Translations under genes and position numbers: made by a program | Origin: Burkholderia seminalis DSM 23518 | GTDB taxonomy: Bacteria; Pseudomonadota; Gammaproteobacteria; Burkholderiales; Burkholderiaceae | Direction: 5' to 3' | DNA: 64,000 nt | Assembly: GCF_902832885.1 (NCBI RefSeq) | Contig: NZ_CADFDK010000006.1 | Span: forward strand, 372,001-436,000 | Notes under the pieces: model-generated | The model's input: the letters and a program-made list of their open reading frames with translations, nothing else | Databases searched by the model: none | Told to the model about the DNA's origin: nothing | Shown here: in pieces, positions 53,313-62,040 of the stretch | Position numbering within the stretch: position 1 is the stretch's first letter | Layout of the letters: every line of letters starts with the position of its first letter

Positions 53313-54673
53313 TCGACGACGACGATGCCTTCTGCGAAGGATTGTCTGAAACGCTGACCGATCTGGGTCACGAAACCCTATGCGCCGGCACGGGCGAGCA
53401 CGCGCTCGCCCGCGTCGACCGAGGTCTGCAACCCGCCTGCATATTCCTCGACATCCGGTTGCCCGACATGGACGGCATTGCCGTGCTCGCGAAACTGCGG
53501 CGCGTCCCTCGACTCGCGACGGTCCCCGTCGTGGTACTGACCGCCTATGCCCGTAGCGGCAACACGATCGCCGCCATGCGCCTCGGCGCATTCGACCACC
53601 TGACGAAGCCGGTCGGCCGCGACGATATCGCGAGCCTGCTCGAGCGGATCTTCGCGGCCCATCCTCTGTCCGATGCCGCTCCCCATGCGCAGGCGAACGT
53701 CGACGCGTTCGACGAACCTGTCGGTGCGGAGCCGCGCTTGCTCGGCATCAGCGCGGCGATGCGCGAAGTACAGAAATGTATCGGCCGCGCGGCAGCGTCG
53801 GACGCGACCGTTCTCATCACCGGGGAAACGGGAACCGGCAAGGAAGTCGCGGCCAGGGTGCTCCACGTCGAGTCGTCGCGTAGCGCCGGCCCGTTCGTTG
53901 CCGTGAATTGCGCGGCGATTCCTCATGAGCTGCTCGAAAGCGAGCTTTTCGGCCATTGCAAAGGTGCCTTCACGGGCGCCACGGCCGCCCGGACCGGCCG
54001 AATCGTCGAAGCCGATGGCGGCACGCTTTTTCTGGATGAGGTCGGCGACATGGCGACCTCCATGCAAGCCAAGCTGCTGCGGGTGCTGCAGGAACAGCAA
54101 GTCACCCCACTCGGCGTCAACCGGTCCATTTCGGTGAACGTCCGCGTGATTGCGGCAACCCATCGGGACCTGCGGACCATGGTCGCGAACGGAACGTTTC
54201 GCGAAGACCTGCTTTACCGACTCAACGTCATCCCCATTCATCTGCCGCCGCTGCGCGAGCGGCTGGCCGACATCCTGCCGCTCGCCGTCCATTTTCTCGA
54301 CACGACGTCGGCCTCGACTACGACGAAGCGGCTGTCCGTGCAGGCGGAGCGCCGCCTGATCGCGTATGCGTGGCCGGGCAACGTACGCGAACTGCGCAAC
54401 GCGATCGCGCGCGTGAATGCGCTCGCGCCCGGCGCCGTCGTCACCGGATGCGATCTCGCGTTCCTCGACGAACCGGGTGTTCCTTCGCGCGACGCGCTGC
54501 TGCCTGCCGCGATGCTCAATCGTCCGCTGTCGGAAGCACTCGCCGCCGTCGAGCGCGAGATGATCCTGCGCACGCTCGGACTCACCGGCGACAATCGCGC
54601 GGAAGCAGCGAAGCGGCTCGGCATCAGCCGCCAGTCGCTGTACACGCGCATGGCAAACCTCGACATCGGCTAG
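53294..54673 (+). CDS. Sigma-54-dependent response regulator (NtrC family)
   Basis: 459 residues. Receiver domain with LLIDDDDAF and phospho-acceptor Asp53 (FLDIRLPDMDG). The AAA+ domain has Walker A GETGTGKE (177-184), GAFTGA loop (224-229) that contacts sigma-54, and Walker B GGTLFLDEVGDM. A C-terminal Fis-type HTH (NRAEAAKRLGISRQSLYTRM) ends the protein. It is complete and should activate sigma-54 promoters. Three such promoters with a shared upstream dyad lie in the next 6 kb; the first is 90 bases downstream of this gene. Confidence 0.92.
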   Translation: MATILLIDDDDAFCEGLSETLTDLGHETLCAGTGEHALARVDRGLQPACIFLDIRLPDMDGIAVLAKLRRVPRLATVPVVVLTAYARSGNTIAAMRLGAFDHLTKPVGRDDIASLLERIFAAHPLSDAAPHAQANVDAFDEPVGAEPRLLGISAAMREVQKCIGRAAASDATVLITGETGTGKEVAARVLHVESSRSAGPFVAVNCAAIPHELLESELFGHCKGAFTGATAARTGRIVEADGGTLFLDEVGDMATSMQAKLLRVLQEQQVTPLGVNRSISVNVRVIAATHRDLRTMVANGTFREDLLYRLNVIPIHLPPLRERLADILPLAVHFLDTTSASTTTKRLSVQAERRLIAYAWPGNVRELRNAIARVNALAPGAVVTGCDLAFLDEPGVPSRDALLPAAMLNRPLSEALAAVEREMILRTLGLTGDNRAEAAKRLGISRQSLYTRMANLDIG

Positions 54674-54694
54674 CGTCGGATTGCCGGACACGCG

Positions 54695-54712
54695 TGTCCG
54701 GATGCGTTGACA
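54695..54712. promoter_or_regulatory. Predicted enhancer dyad (TGTCM-N8-TGACA), copy 1
   Basis: The 18-bp element TGTCC-N8-TGACA, an imperfect inverted repeat. It lies 50 bases upstream of the sigma-54 -24 box at 54763. Elements with the same arrangement and spacing are at 57892 and 60492. It overlaps the right half of an 18-bp perfect palindrome (54684-54701). Likely binding site for the response regulator encoded just upstream. Confidence 0.65.
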
Positions 54713-54762
54713 GTCTCGCTGCCGCGCTGCCCGCAAAGCCTTGTCCGACAGTCCCCTTTATG

Positions 54763-54778
54763 TGGCACACCGCTTGCA
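54763..54778 (+). promoter_or_regulatory. Sigma-54 promoter of the chemoreceptor operon
   Basis: TGGCAC-ACCGC-TTGCA, a perfect -24/-12 match, about 230 bases before the chemoreceptor start at 55005. The sequence after it (TGTATTGC) is repeated at the third promoter. Confidence 0.9.
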
Positions 54779-55004
54779 TGTATTGCCCGGAGCGATCTCG
54801 CGGATCGCACCGGGCAGGCGGCGCTCATCCTTCGCGAAACAGCACGCGAAGACATCGAAGCCGGTACCGGTCCCTGCGTGATCGTGATTTCAACGACGGG
54901 ACGCGGATGAGCGTCGACGCATGTCGATGCCTTCCCGACCCGACGTTCATAACAAGCACAACGACAACCGCTCGACCAGGGCAAACGACAGGGGAAGACT
55001 AAAC

Positions 55005-56735
55005 ATGAGCTTCGGACAATTGACCGTGCGAGCGAAACTCGCGCTGACCTTCGGCATGATGGCCGCGCTGGTGGTTCTGGTTTCGGTGATCGCACTCGGT
55101 GCGCTCGGGGATGCGAACGACAGTTTCGCCAACTACGTCGACGGTGCGCGTGCGCGCGCGGAGTTGACCGAAAAAGTTCGTGCGGCGGTACTTCGTCGCG
55201 CGGTCGCCGTCCGTAATCTGGTGCTCGTGACGAAGCCCGACGATATCGAAGCCGAACGCGTTGCGATGACGCAGGCGCACGACGAAGTGCAGGCACGGCT
55301 TCGCCAGCTGAACGAAGCCATCGCCACCAACCCCGACGTGACGGCGAAAGGCCGCGCGCTGGTGGCCGAGATCAACCGCATCGAGTCGCGATACGGCCCG
55401 GTGGCCGTCGCGATCGGCGACGCCGCGTTGCACGGCCAGCGAGACCAGGCGATCGCGATGATCGACGATCAATGCCGGCCGCTACTGAAGGAACTCGTCG
55501 CAGCAGCCGACACCTACGCCGGCTTCGCAAGCAATCGGGCGGCCGAAAGCAAGCAGGCGTCCGCGCAACAGTACGACAGACACCGCGCGCTGCTGATCGG
55601 CATCTGTCTCGCCGCCGTCGCCGCCGCCGTCGTTGCTGCGCTCCTGATCACGCGCAGCATCACGCGCGCACTCGGCGCGGAACCCGGCGCCCTGAGCGAC
55701 ATCACACGCCGCGTCGCGGCGGGCGACCTCGGCACCGTGGACGGCGCCGCGGTCGCGCCGCAGGGAAGCGTGCTGGCATCGATGGGCGAGATGCAGGCGA
55801 GCCTCGTCCGGCTGATCGGGCAAGTCCGTACCGCCGCGGACAGCATCGCGACGGGATCCAGCCAGATCGCGTCCGGCAACCAGGACCTGTCGTCCCGCAC
55901 GGAGCAACAGGCGGCGTCGCTGCAGGAGACGGCATCGAGCATGGAACAGCTCACCGCTACCGTGCGTCAGAACGCGGAGAGCGCGCAACAGGCGAGCGCC
56001 CTGGCCAACGGTGCGTCGGACGTCGCGCACAAAGGCAGCGCGGTGGTGAGCCAGGTCGTGGAAACCATGACCGACATCAGCGACAGCTCGTCGAAGATAG
56101 CCGAGATCACCGGGATCATCGAGGGCATCGCGTTCCAGACCAACATTCTCGCGCTGAACGCCGCCGTGGAAGCTGCCCGCGCGGGCGAACAGGGTCGCGG
56201 CTTCGCCGTCGTGGCGAGCGAAGTGAGAAGCCTCGCGCAGCGTTCATCGAGTGCAGCCAAGGAAATCAAGGCGTTGATCGGCGCATCCGTCCAGAAGATT
56301 CGGGACGGCTCGCGTTTTGCCGACGATGCGGGCCATACGATGGCCGACGTGACGAAGGCCGTGGCACGCGTGACAGACATCATGGGTGAAATCGCCGCGG
56401 CGTCCTCCGAACAAAGTCGCGGGATCGAACAGGTCAACATCGCGATCACACAGATGGACGAAGTTACGCAACAGAACGCGGCACTGGTGGAAGAAGCGGC
56501 GGCCGCGTCGAAGTCGCTCGAAGATCAGGGCCATCGATTGACCGAGGCCGTCTCGTTCTTCCGTGTCGGGTCCGTGGATAGCCATGCCTACGATCAGCCG
56601 GCGACGCGCCGGGGTGCGGCCACCACGGCGGCCGTGTCACGGCCGGTGCGACCGGGCCGCACGCCCGTGACGGAGGCAAGCGCGCCGTCACCCCGTGCCG
56701 CGATGGACGCGGCAGCAGACTGGACCGCCTTTTGA
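55005..56735 (+). CDS. Methyl-accepting chemotaxis protein
   Basis: 576 residues. Membrane helices at about 14-34 and 195-217, a four-helix-bundle ligand-binding domain between them, HAMP, and a full signalling domain with the hairpin tip [35 protein letters not shown]. It ends DWTAF, a CheR/CheB-binding pentapeptide, so it can be adapted by methylation. The ATG at 55005 has AGGGGAAG upstream. First gene of the sigma-54 operon with cheW and a small unknown gene. Attractant unknown. Confidence 0.92.
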   Translation: MSFGQLTVRAKLALTFGMMAALVVLVSVIALGALGDANDSFANYVDGARARAELTEKVRAAVLRRAVAVRNLVLVTKPDDIEAERVAMTQAHDEVQARLRQLNEAIATNPDVTAKGRALVAEINRIESRYGPVAVAIGDAALHGQRDQAIAMIDDQCRPLLKELVAAADTYAGFASNRAAESKQASAQQYDRHRALLIGICLAAVAAAVVAALLITRSITRALGAEPGALSDITRRVAAGDLGTVDGAAVAPQGSVLASMGEMQASLVRLIGQVRTAADSIATGSSQIASGNQDLSSRTEQQAASLQETASSMEQLTATVRQNAESAQQASALANGASDVAHKGSAVVSQVVETMTDISDSSSKIAEITGIIEGIAFQTNILALNAAVEAARAGEQGRGFAVVASEVRSLAQRSSSAAKEIKALIGASVQKIRDGSRFADDAGHTMADVTKAVARVTDIMGEIAAASSEQSRGIEQVNIAITQMDEVTQQNAALVEEAAAASKSLEDQGHRLTEAVSFFRVGSVDSHAYDQPATRRGAATTAAVSRPVRPGRTPVTEASAPSPRAAMDAAADWTAF

Positions 56736-56769
56736 TACGGCACGAACCATCCATTTTCTGGAGCATGAC

Positions 56770-57300
56770 ATGACGGAAGCAGTTGAAATCGCGGAGAGCA
56801 TACCCGTACGCGAAAGCGCCGGCGACGCGACCAAGCAGGTATTTGTCGCTTTCGTGCTCGGCGACGACGAATACGGTATCGATATCATGAGTGTCCGCGA
56901 AATTCGCCCCTATGTAGAACCGACGCCCGCCGCCGATGCGCCGCCGTTCGTCAAAGGCACGATCAACCTGCGCGGCCTCGTCATGCCGATCGTCGACCTG
57001 CACATGACGTTCTCGCTGGACCCGATCAGCGACACCGTACCGACCGCCATCATCGTACTCGACGGTGCGGAACAGGCGATCGGTTTGATCGTCGACTCGG
57101 TGAGCGGCGTGGTCGATATCGATCTCTCCGCTCGCCGCCCCGCGCCGGAGGTCGGGACCGCGATGCAAACGGAATGCGTCACGGGCCTCGCCATCCATGA
57201 AGGGGACGACGGCGAACAAATGCTGACCCTGCTCGACATCGATCGACTGATGGAAACGATCGATGTCGGCGCGCGCTGGAACCGGCCGAGCGAAGCTTGA
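56770..57300 (+). CDS. cheW: CheW-family chemotaxis adaptor
   Basis: 176 residues, one CheW domain (QVFVAFVLGDDEYGIDIMSVREI, FVKGTINLRGLVMPIVDL, GLIVDSVSGVVDID). CheW links receptors to the CheA kinase. It starts 34 bases after the receptor gene with a GGAG site, so receptor and adaptor are made together. No cheA, cheR, cheB or cheY is in the window, so this would be a dedicated adaptor feeding a kinase encoded elsewhere. Confidence 0.93.
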   Translation: MTEAVEIAESIPVRESAGDATKQVFVAFVLGDDEYGIDIMSVREIRPYVEPTPAADAPPFVKGTINLRGLVMPIVDLHMTFSLDPISDTVPTAIIVLDGAEQAIGLIVDSVSGVVDIDLSARRPAPEVGTAMQTECVTGLAIHEGDDGEQMLTLLDIDRLMETIDVGARWNRPSEA

Positions 57301-57314
57301 TCGACATTCAACCG

Positions 57315-57734
57315 ATGACGAAAGACACGCAACGGCCGCCGGTATGGCGGCCCATCGAGTTTTTGCCGATCCTGTTTTATCTGGTCGACATTCAAGTGGA
57401 CGAAGCGAGGGCGACCTTCGACAAATTGACCCGGCACACGACGGAAGGACGCATGGCCGATCCTGCGATGCGCGAGCGAGTCACGCATTACTACATCGGG
57501 CAACGGAAGCTGTTGCCGATTCAATACGAGCAATTCATGCGCTGGCAATGGGAAGCCACGACTACGGAGCAACGGGAAATGCTCAGGCGGATCGGCGAGC
57601 GCGCCGACCACCTCGCCGCGCTGTACGATTCGATCATCGCGTGGCTCGACGAATCGTCCCGGGCAACATCCGGCGTCAAGCAGCCGAACGATTCGTCGAC
57701 GTTCGCCCGACCTCGATTCGAGCCGGCGCCATGA
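57315..57734 (+). CDS. Uncharacterised chemoreceptor-linked protein, copy 1
   Basis: 139 residues, cytosolic and helical. It starts MTKDTQRPPVWRPIEFLPIL. It shares the patterns WRPI-FLP--LYL-D-Q-DEAR, HYY--QRK-LPIQ-EQFMRWQ-EA and TAEQREML-R with the protein at 60682, roughly half identical. I do not recognise the family. It is the third gene of the sigma-54 receptor-cheW operon, 14 bases after cheW (a TTG at 57297 overlapping the cheW stop is possible). The context suggests a role in receptor signalling or assembly. Confidence 0.75.
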   Translation: MTKDTQRPPVWRPIEFLPILFYLVDIQVDEARATFDKLTRHTTEGRMADPAMRERVTHYYIGQRKLLPIQYEQFMRWQWEATTTEQREMLRRIGERADHLAALYDSIIAWLDESSRATSGVKQPNDSSTFARPRFEPAP

Positions 57735-57891
57735 GCCTATGCGCACTGGCTTTGCGAAAACCCGCCGTGCGAATGAACGGTATCGGCGATGTAACCGGCA
57801 TCGCCTCCCTTTCCAAACTATTTCGGTTGATTGACGACAATAAAACAATACCCACATCAACCTCGATCGGCGTCTAATTCGTTGACGCCGG

Positions 57892-57909
57892 TGTATCGAT
57901 TGCTTGACA
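57892..57909. promoter_or_regulatory. Predicted enhancer dyad, copy 2
   Basis: TGTAT-N8-TGACA, same form as the elements at 54695 and 60492, 51 bases before the -24 box at 57961. The left half is less conserved than in the other copies. Confidence 0.55.
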
Positions 57910-57960
57910 CATCTGATTGTTCGCTGTTGGCAGTGCCTTTGTCCGGCATAGGCCTTGACG

Positions 57961-57976
57961 TGGCACGTCGCTTGCA
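57961..57976 (+). promoter_or_regulatory. Sigma-54 promoter of the DUF1488-like gene
   Basis: TGGCAC-GTCGC-TTGCA, a perfect -24/-12 match, about 146 bases before the likely start at 58123. Confidence 0.9.
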
Positions 57977-58122
57977 TATTTCGCGCGAACAGGAAGCGGC
58001 CCGTGCAACGGTGGACGTAGTCGAAAGCGGACCGGATAGCGCGGCATGCTAGCCTGGCCGTCACGCTGCTCCTATGCGCGGCGACATACCGTATGGTCTC
58101 CAAACAGGTGCCAAGGATGAAC

Positions 58123-58386
58123 ATGCTACCGATCGAGAGCACGCTGCCCGTTTTGACGGATGCGGGCACGCTGCAATTTTCCGCTTATGGATTCGGTTGG
58201 GGATATCGCTCGTTTTCGTTATTGCGCGAGACGGTCCGCACCTGCCTCGGCGCCCGGGATACGAGCGAACAGCAGATTCGGTTGGCCTTCGAACTGAATC
58301 GGCATCGGATCCTTCGCGCGGTCGGACCGTTCTCGGCGATACCGTATCAAGGCGAGACGATTCCCGTTCCGGTCGAGAACCTGTAG
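58123..58386 (+). CDS. Small DUF1488-like protein
   Basis: 87 residues. The C-terminal half (VRTCLGARDTSEQQIRLAFELN, then NRHRILRAVGPFSA) fits the DUF1488 pattern of small Proteobacterial proteins in which an AF-x2-NR-x2-I core is followed by a short strand. The assignment is by eye and not certain. Function unknown. ATG 58123 has AAGGA seven bases upstream; earlier in-frame starts at 58093 and 58117 exist. It has its own sigma-54 promoter with the shared dyad, so it belongs to the same regulon as the receptor genes. Confidence 0.65.
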   Translation: MLPIESTLPVLTDAGTLQFSAYGFGWGYRSFSLLRETVRTCLGARDTSEQQIRLAFELNRHRILRAVGPFSAIPYQGETIPVPVENL

Positions 58387-58595
58387 AAAGCTTGCGCAGA
58401 CATTCATCCACGCTTGAAGAGGGGCGAAACGACATGCGGGCATGACGCGGTCGCCACACGGAAGCGCGATACGGCCGGCGCTCGGTTCACCGGACATCCT
58501 GCGACAAACTGCCTCGATCCATGAAAGCATCGCCATGCGAGCGACTCGGCGCCTCGCGCATCGACTTCGAGTGGAGCACCGGGATTCGGGGGGCG

Positions 58596-60165
58596 TCAGT
58601 GCGCGAGCGCGCGACCGATCCTGAATACCCCGACCACCTCGCGCAGCGTGGTCGCCTGCTGCGCCATCGCCTGCGCGGCCGCCGATGCCTGCTCCACGAG
58701 CGCCGCGTTCTGCTGCGTGACCGAGTCCATCTGGCCCACGGCGACGTTGACCTGCTCGATACCCGTTCCCTGTTCGTCCGACGCCGATGCAATTTCATTC
58801 ATGATGTCGGTCACTCGCCGCACGGACTGCACGATCTCCGACATGGTGGCGCCCGCGCGTTCGACCTGCTGCGACCCTTGGGCCACGCTTTCCACCGAAC
58901 CCGTGATGAGATCCTTGACTTCCTTGGCCGCGTTCGCGCTGCGTTGCGCCAACGTGCGCACTTCGCCGGCCACCACCGCAAATCCGCGCCCCTGCTCGCC
59001 CGCACGCGCGGCCTCGACTGCCGCATTCAGCGCGAGGATGTTCGTCTGGAACGCAATCCCCTCGATCACGGTGATGATTTCGGCAACCTTGCCCGAACTG
59101 CTCGAAATGGCGCGCATGGAGTCGACCACCTGGTTCACCACTTCGCCGCCGCGCATCGCGACCTCGCACGCGCTGCCCGCGAGCGCATTCGCCTGCCGGG
59201 CGTTTTCCGTATTCTGACGAACCGTCGCGGTCAACTGCTCCATGCTGGCCGCCGTTTCCTCAAGCGAAGCCGCCTGCTCCTCCGTTCGCTGCGAGAGATC
59301 CAGGTTACCTTGCGCGATTTCGCCAGCCGAAGTCGTGATCGATTCCGCGGTCGACTGGATTTCCGACACGATGCCGCTCAGTTGCCGCCGCATCGATTCG
59401 AGCGACGCCATCAGGCTGCCGCGATCGTTCGGCGCGACCGGCACAGGTGCTTCGAGATTGCCTTCGGCAATACGCCCGGCCACGACCGCGGCGTCGGCGG
59501 GCTCGCCCCCCCAGCGACCGCATGATTCCGCGCGTGATGACGGTTCCCAGCACGATCGAGAGGACGACGGTGATGACGCCTGCTGCCGCCAGCGTCAACT
59601 TGGTCAACGCAGTCAAGCTAGCCACTTCCCCTGAGCGCTGATCGAGCAGCGACTGCTCGGCCTCGTTCAGCTCGGCGGCCACGGCTCGATAGCGATCCAT
59701 GAACTGCTTGTCGTTGCCCTGCTTGAAGTAGTCGATCAGCACGTTGGCCGGCTGCGTACCGGCATTGACGTCACGCCGCATCGCGATCAGCTTGTCATCG
59801 ATCTCCGCCACCTTCCGATGCATGTCGCGCAGTGTCTCGAGACGACGCTGCTGCGCCGCGTTGTCCGCGGTGAGGCCGCGAACGACATCGAGCGACGCGG
59901 CGAACTGCTTGACGCCTGCCTTGTAGGGCTCCAGAAACCGGTCATCCCCCGAGGCCACGTAGCCGCGCACGCCCGTCTCCATGTTGACCATGCTGGTCAG
60001 CATGTCGTCGTTCGCTCGCAAGACCTGGTAACTATGAACGTTCCAGCCGTTCGCCTGATTCAGCTTCAGAAAATTGACGATCGAGATCGCGCTGCCGATC
60101 AACGATATAAGTACGACGATACCGAATGCAACGCCCAGCTTCCTGCCGACTGTCATGGAGCCCAT
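58596..60165 (-). pseudogene. Methyl-accepting chemotaxis protein with a frameshift in a C7 run
   Basis: The minus-strand frame from ATG 60165 (GGGGAAG site) encodes a membrane helix, a CHASE3-like periplasmic domain (ETGVRGYVASGDDRFLEPYKAG), the second helix and GIMRSLGG. A run of seven C on the plus strand (59506-59512) then shifts the frame. With six C the reading continues [21 protein letters not shown] into an intact signalling domain ([20 protein letters not shown]) ending at 58596. The protein would be 522 residues, without a CheR pentapeptide. It may be a real frameshift, a phase-variable tract or a sequencing error. Confidence 0.85.
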
Positions 60166-60491
60166 GCTTGCTTCCCCCCGTGTGTTGTTGTTCGTTATGT
60201 CGGCACGCAAGCAAACTTCCTGTAACTCATGCATTCCTCGCCTGAGGAAACCTTTCGCGAGATGGTCGGATATATCGGTCGGCTTGCCCTGACACGCTTG
60301 CGCCTCAGGTGACTATCCGTCCTCGCAAACGATCACGGGCGTATTATCTTTTTATCGATTGCCGCGAAAAACGTCGCGTCGGCCGTGATGAAAATGCAGG
60401 ACGCCCTCGTCACTGGGGAAACGGGAAACGGGAAACGGCAGCGCGGTCGCATCGTCGCGTACCGCGACGAGTACGGATTTCCATACATCGG

Positions 60492-60509
60492 TGTCACGAA
60501 CCGTTGACA
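60492..60509. promoter_or_regulatory. Predicted enhancer dyad, copy 3
   Basis: TGTCA-N8-TGACA with perfect dyad symmetry, flanked by G and C so that GTGTCA and TGACAC are mirror halves. It is 50 bases upstream of the -24 box at 60560, the same distance as in copy 1. This is the best version of the element. Confidence 0.65.
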
Positions 60510-60559
60510 CATGGGTTTCAGCCCTGCCGGCCAACCCTTGCCTGATCGAGCGGACCCGA

Positions 60560-60575
60560 TGGCATACCGATTGCA
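60560..60575 (+). promoter_or_regulatory. Sigma-54 promoter of the second unknown-protein gene
   Basis: TGGCAT-ACCGA-TTGCA, a -24/-12 match with one change (T for C), followed by TGTATTGC exactly as at the first promoter. It lies about 106 bases before the start at 60682. Confidence 0.85.
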
Positions 60576-60681
60576 TGTATTGCGCGGTCGATGTCCAGCC
60601 AGTGGCTCAATACCGGCGCGCGCAGCGTGGGGGACTCTCGACACAGATCGACAAAACAGTCATCCCGGCGGATTTCCAACG

Positions 60682-61098
60682 ATGAACGACACCACGCGAC
60701 AAGCGCCGGCATGGCGACCGATCCGGTTTTTGCCGACCTTCCTTTATTTGTTCGACGCTCAACTGGACGAAGCGCGTGGGATACAGGTCAAACTGACCAC
60801 GCACAAAATGGAGCCGCACGTGCTGGACGGCGCGATGCTTGGACGAATCCGGCATTACTACGCCCGGCAACGAAAAACGTTACCGATTCAAGACGAGCAG
60901 TTCATGCGCTGGCAAGCAGAGGCCGCGACCGCCGAGCAGCGAGAAATGCTTGCTCGCGTCAGTGTGCACGCAGACGAACTCTCCGGGCTGTTCAATTCGA
61001 TCATTGCGGCAATCGACGCGCTGTCTCGAGATACGCTCGACAGCAGTAGGCAGAATGCGTCAATCTCCGCCGAACCTCGCGTCGCGGCATCGCCATGA
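60682..61098 (+). CDS. Uncharacterised chemoreceptor-linked protein, copy 2
   Basis: 138 residues, paralogue of the protein at 57315 with the same length and conserved blocks (AWRPIRFLPTFLYLFDAQLDEAR, RIRHYYARQRKTLPIQDEQF, TAEQREMLARV). Like copy 1 it is driven by a sigma-54 promoter with the shared dyad and lies next to a chemoreceptor gene, here on the other strand. It overlaps the 3' end of the convergent hydrolase gene by 39 bases. Family not recognised. Confidence 0.75.
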   Translation: MNDTTRQAPAWRPIRFLPTFLYLFDAQLDEARGIQVKLTTHKMEPHVLDGAMLGRIRHYYARQRKTLPIQDEQFMRWQAEAATAEQREMLARVSVHADELSGLFNSIIAAIDALSRDTLDSSRQNASISAEPRVAASP

Positions 61099-62034
61099 TG
61101 CCGTCGCATCGGGGCCCGTGCCGACGGTGCGCAACGCTCCGTCCGTCACATACGGAATGAGACCCGTCGCGCGAATCTTCGCGGCGATCGTGTCGCGGCA
61201 CGCCGCGTCTTCCGGCGGGCAATAGTCGATCGAGACCACCGGTAGCGCGTAGCGCGCTTCAATCGCCTTTGCTTGCGCGAGCAACCAGTCGCGATCCGCC
61301 GCGGGGACGGCGCCGTAACGCCGGTTGCGCTGATCCCAGTTGCCGAACAGCGATTCGAATGCAACCGCGGCGATCGCGTCATGCACCTTCGGCAAGATCT
61401 CGAAGCCGCGGTTCAGGATCAGTTGCGCGGCCGGATAGCGCGATTTCACGGCGTGGATCACGGCGACCAGGCCAGCCTCCTGCTTCGCGCGCGCCGCTTC
61501 CGTCTTCGCGACGAGCTGGTACGAATCCAGCGTGTCGAAAAAGAAGCCTCGGTACCCACGCGCCCACAGCGGCGCGATCACCTGTTCGACGAAAAACGAC
61601 GGCCACCCCTGCGCCGACTGATCGACGACCGCCGACGCCCATGTCGTATTACGCCCGAACAACCACCGTTTCGGCATCCTGCGCGCATAGTCGCGCTCCT
61701 GCGTGACTTCGCCGACGCTCACATAGGCGAACCACGCGGGGCGTTGCATGTCTTGCGCACGTGGATCGAAGCCGCTGTCAGGTTCGACGACAACGACATC
61801 GAACTTCTCCAGCTGGCGAACCGGCACGTCGTTGCCGTAGAAGAACGCGACGGAATGCGCACGCATCGCATCGGCCGGATCGCACGCGTCAGGCGACGAT
61901 ACGGACGGCGCGGGTTGCGCATAGCCTGCCCGCCCGCACAGCGCACCCAAGATGACGACTGCGACGGCGGCCGCGGCCGGCGCCAGCGCCATCATCGGCC
62001 GCCCGTGCGGCCGACGGATTCGGAATGAAAACAT
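61060..62034 (-). CDS. Endo-alpha-1,4-polygalactosaminidase-like hydrolase (PelA hydrolase-domain type)
   Basis: 324 residues. N-terminal membrane anchor or signal (about 14-38), then a TIM-barrel of the GH114/TM1410 type: VAFFYGNDVPVRQLEKFDVVVVEPD, FAYVSVGEVTQER, RGYRGFFFDTLDSYQ (catalytic-site Asp region) and QLILNRGFEI. In Pseudomonas this activity is the first domain of PelA and cuts the GalNAc-rich Pel polymer. Here it is a separate protein, six bases after pelG, so it acts with the Pel system in the periplasm. No deacetylase domain is attached. Confidence 0.83.
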   Translation of the reverse strand: MFSFRIRRPHGRPMMALAPAAAAVAVVILGALCGRAGYAQPAPSVSSPDACDPADAMRAHSVAFFYGNDVPVRQLEKFDVVVVEPDSGFDPRAQDMQRPAWFAYVSVGEVTQERDYARRMPKRWLFGRNTTWASAVVDQSAQGWPSFFVEQVIAPLWARGYRGFFFDTLDSYQLVAKTEAARAKQEAGLVAVIHAVKSRYPAAQLILNRGFEILPKVHDAIAAVAFESLFGNWDQRNRRYGAVPAADRDWLLAQAKAIEARYALPVVSIDYCPPEDAACRDTIAAKIRATGLIPYVTDGALRTVGTGPDATASWRCRDARFGGD

Positions 62035-62040
62035 ATCTCC

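Noticed and set aside
54684-54701. 18-bp palindrome ccggacacgcgtgtccgg taken as terminator of the response regulator gene
   Set aside because: It has no loop or T-run and overlaps the predicted enhancer dyad, so a binding site is more likely than a terminator. I did not list it as a terminator.
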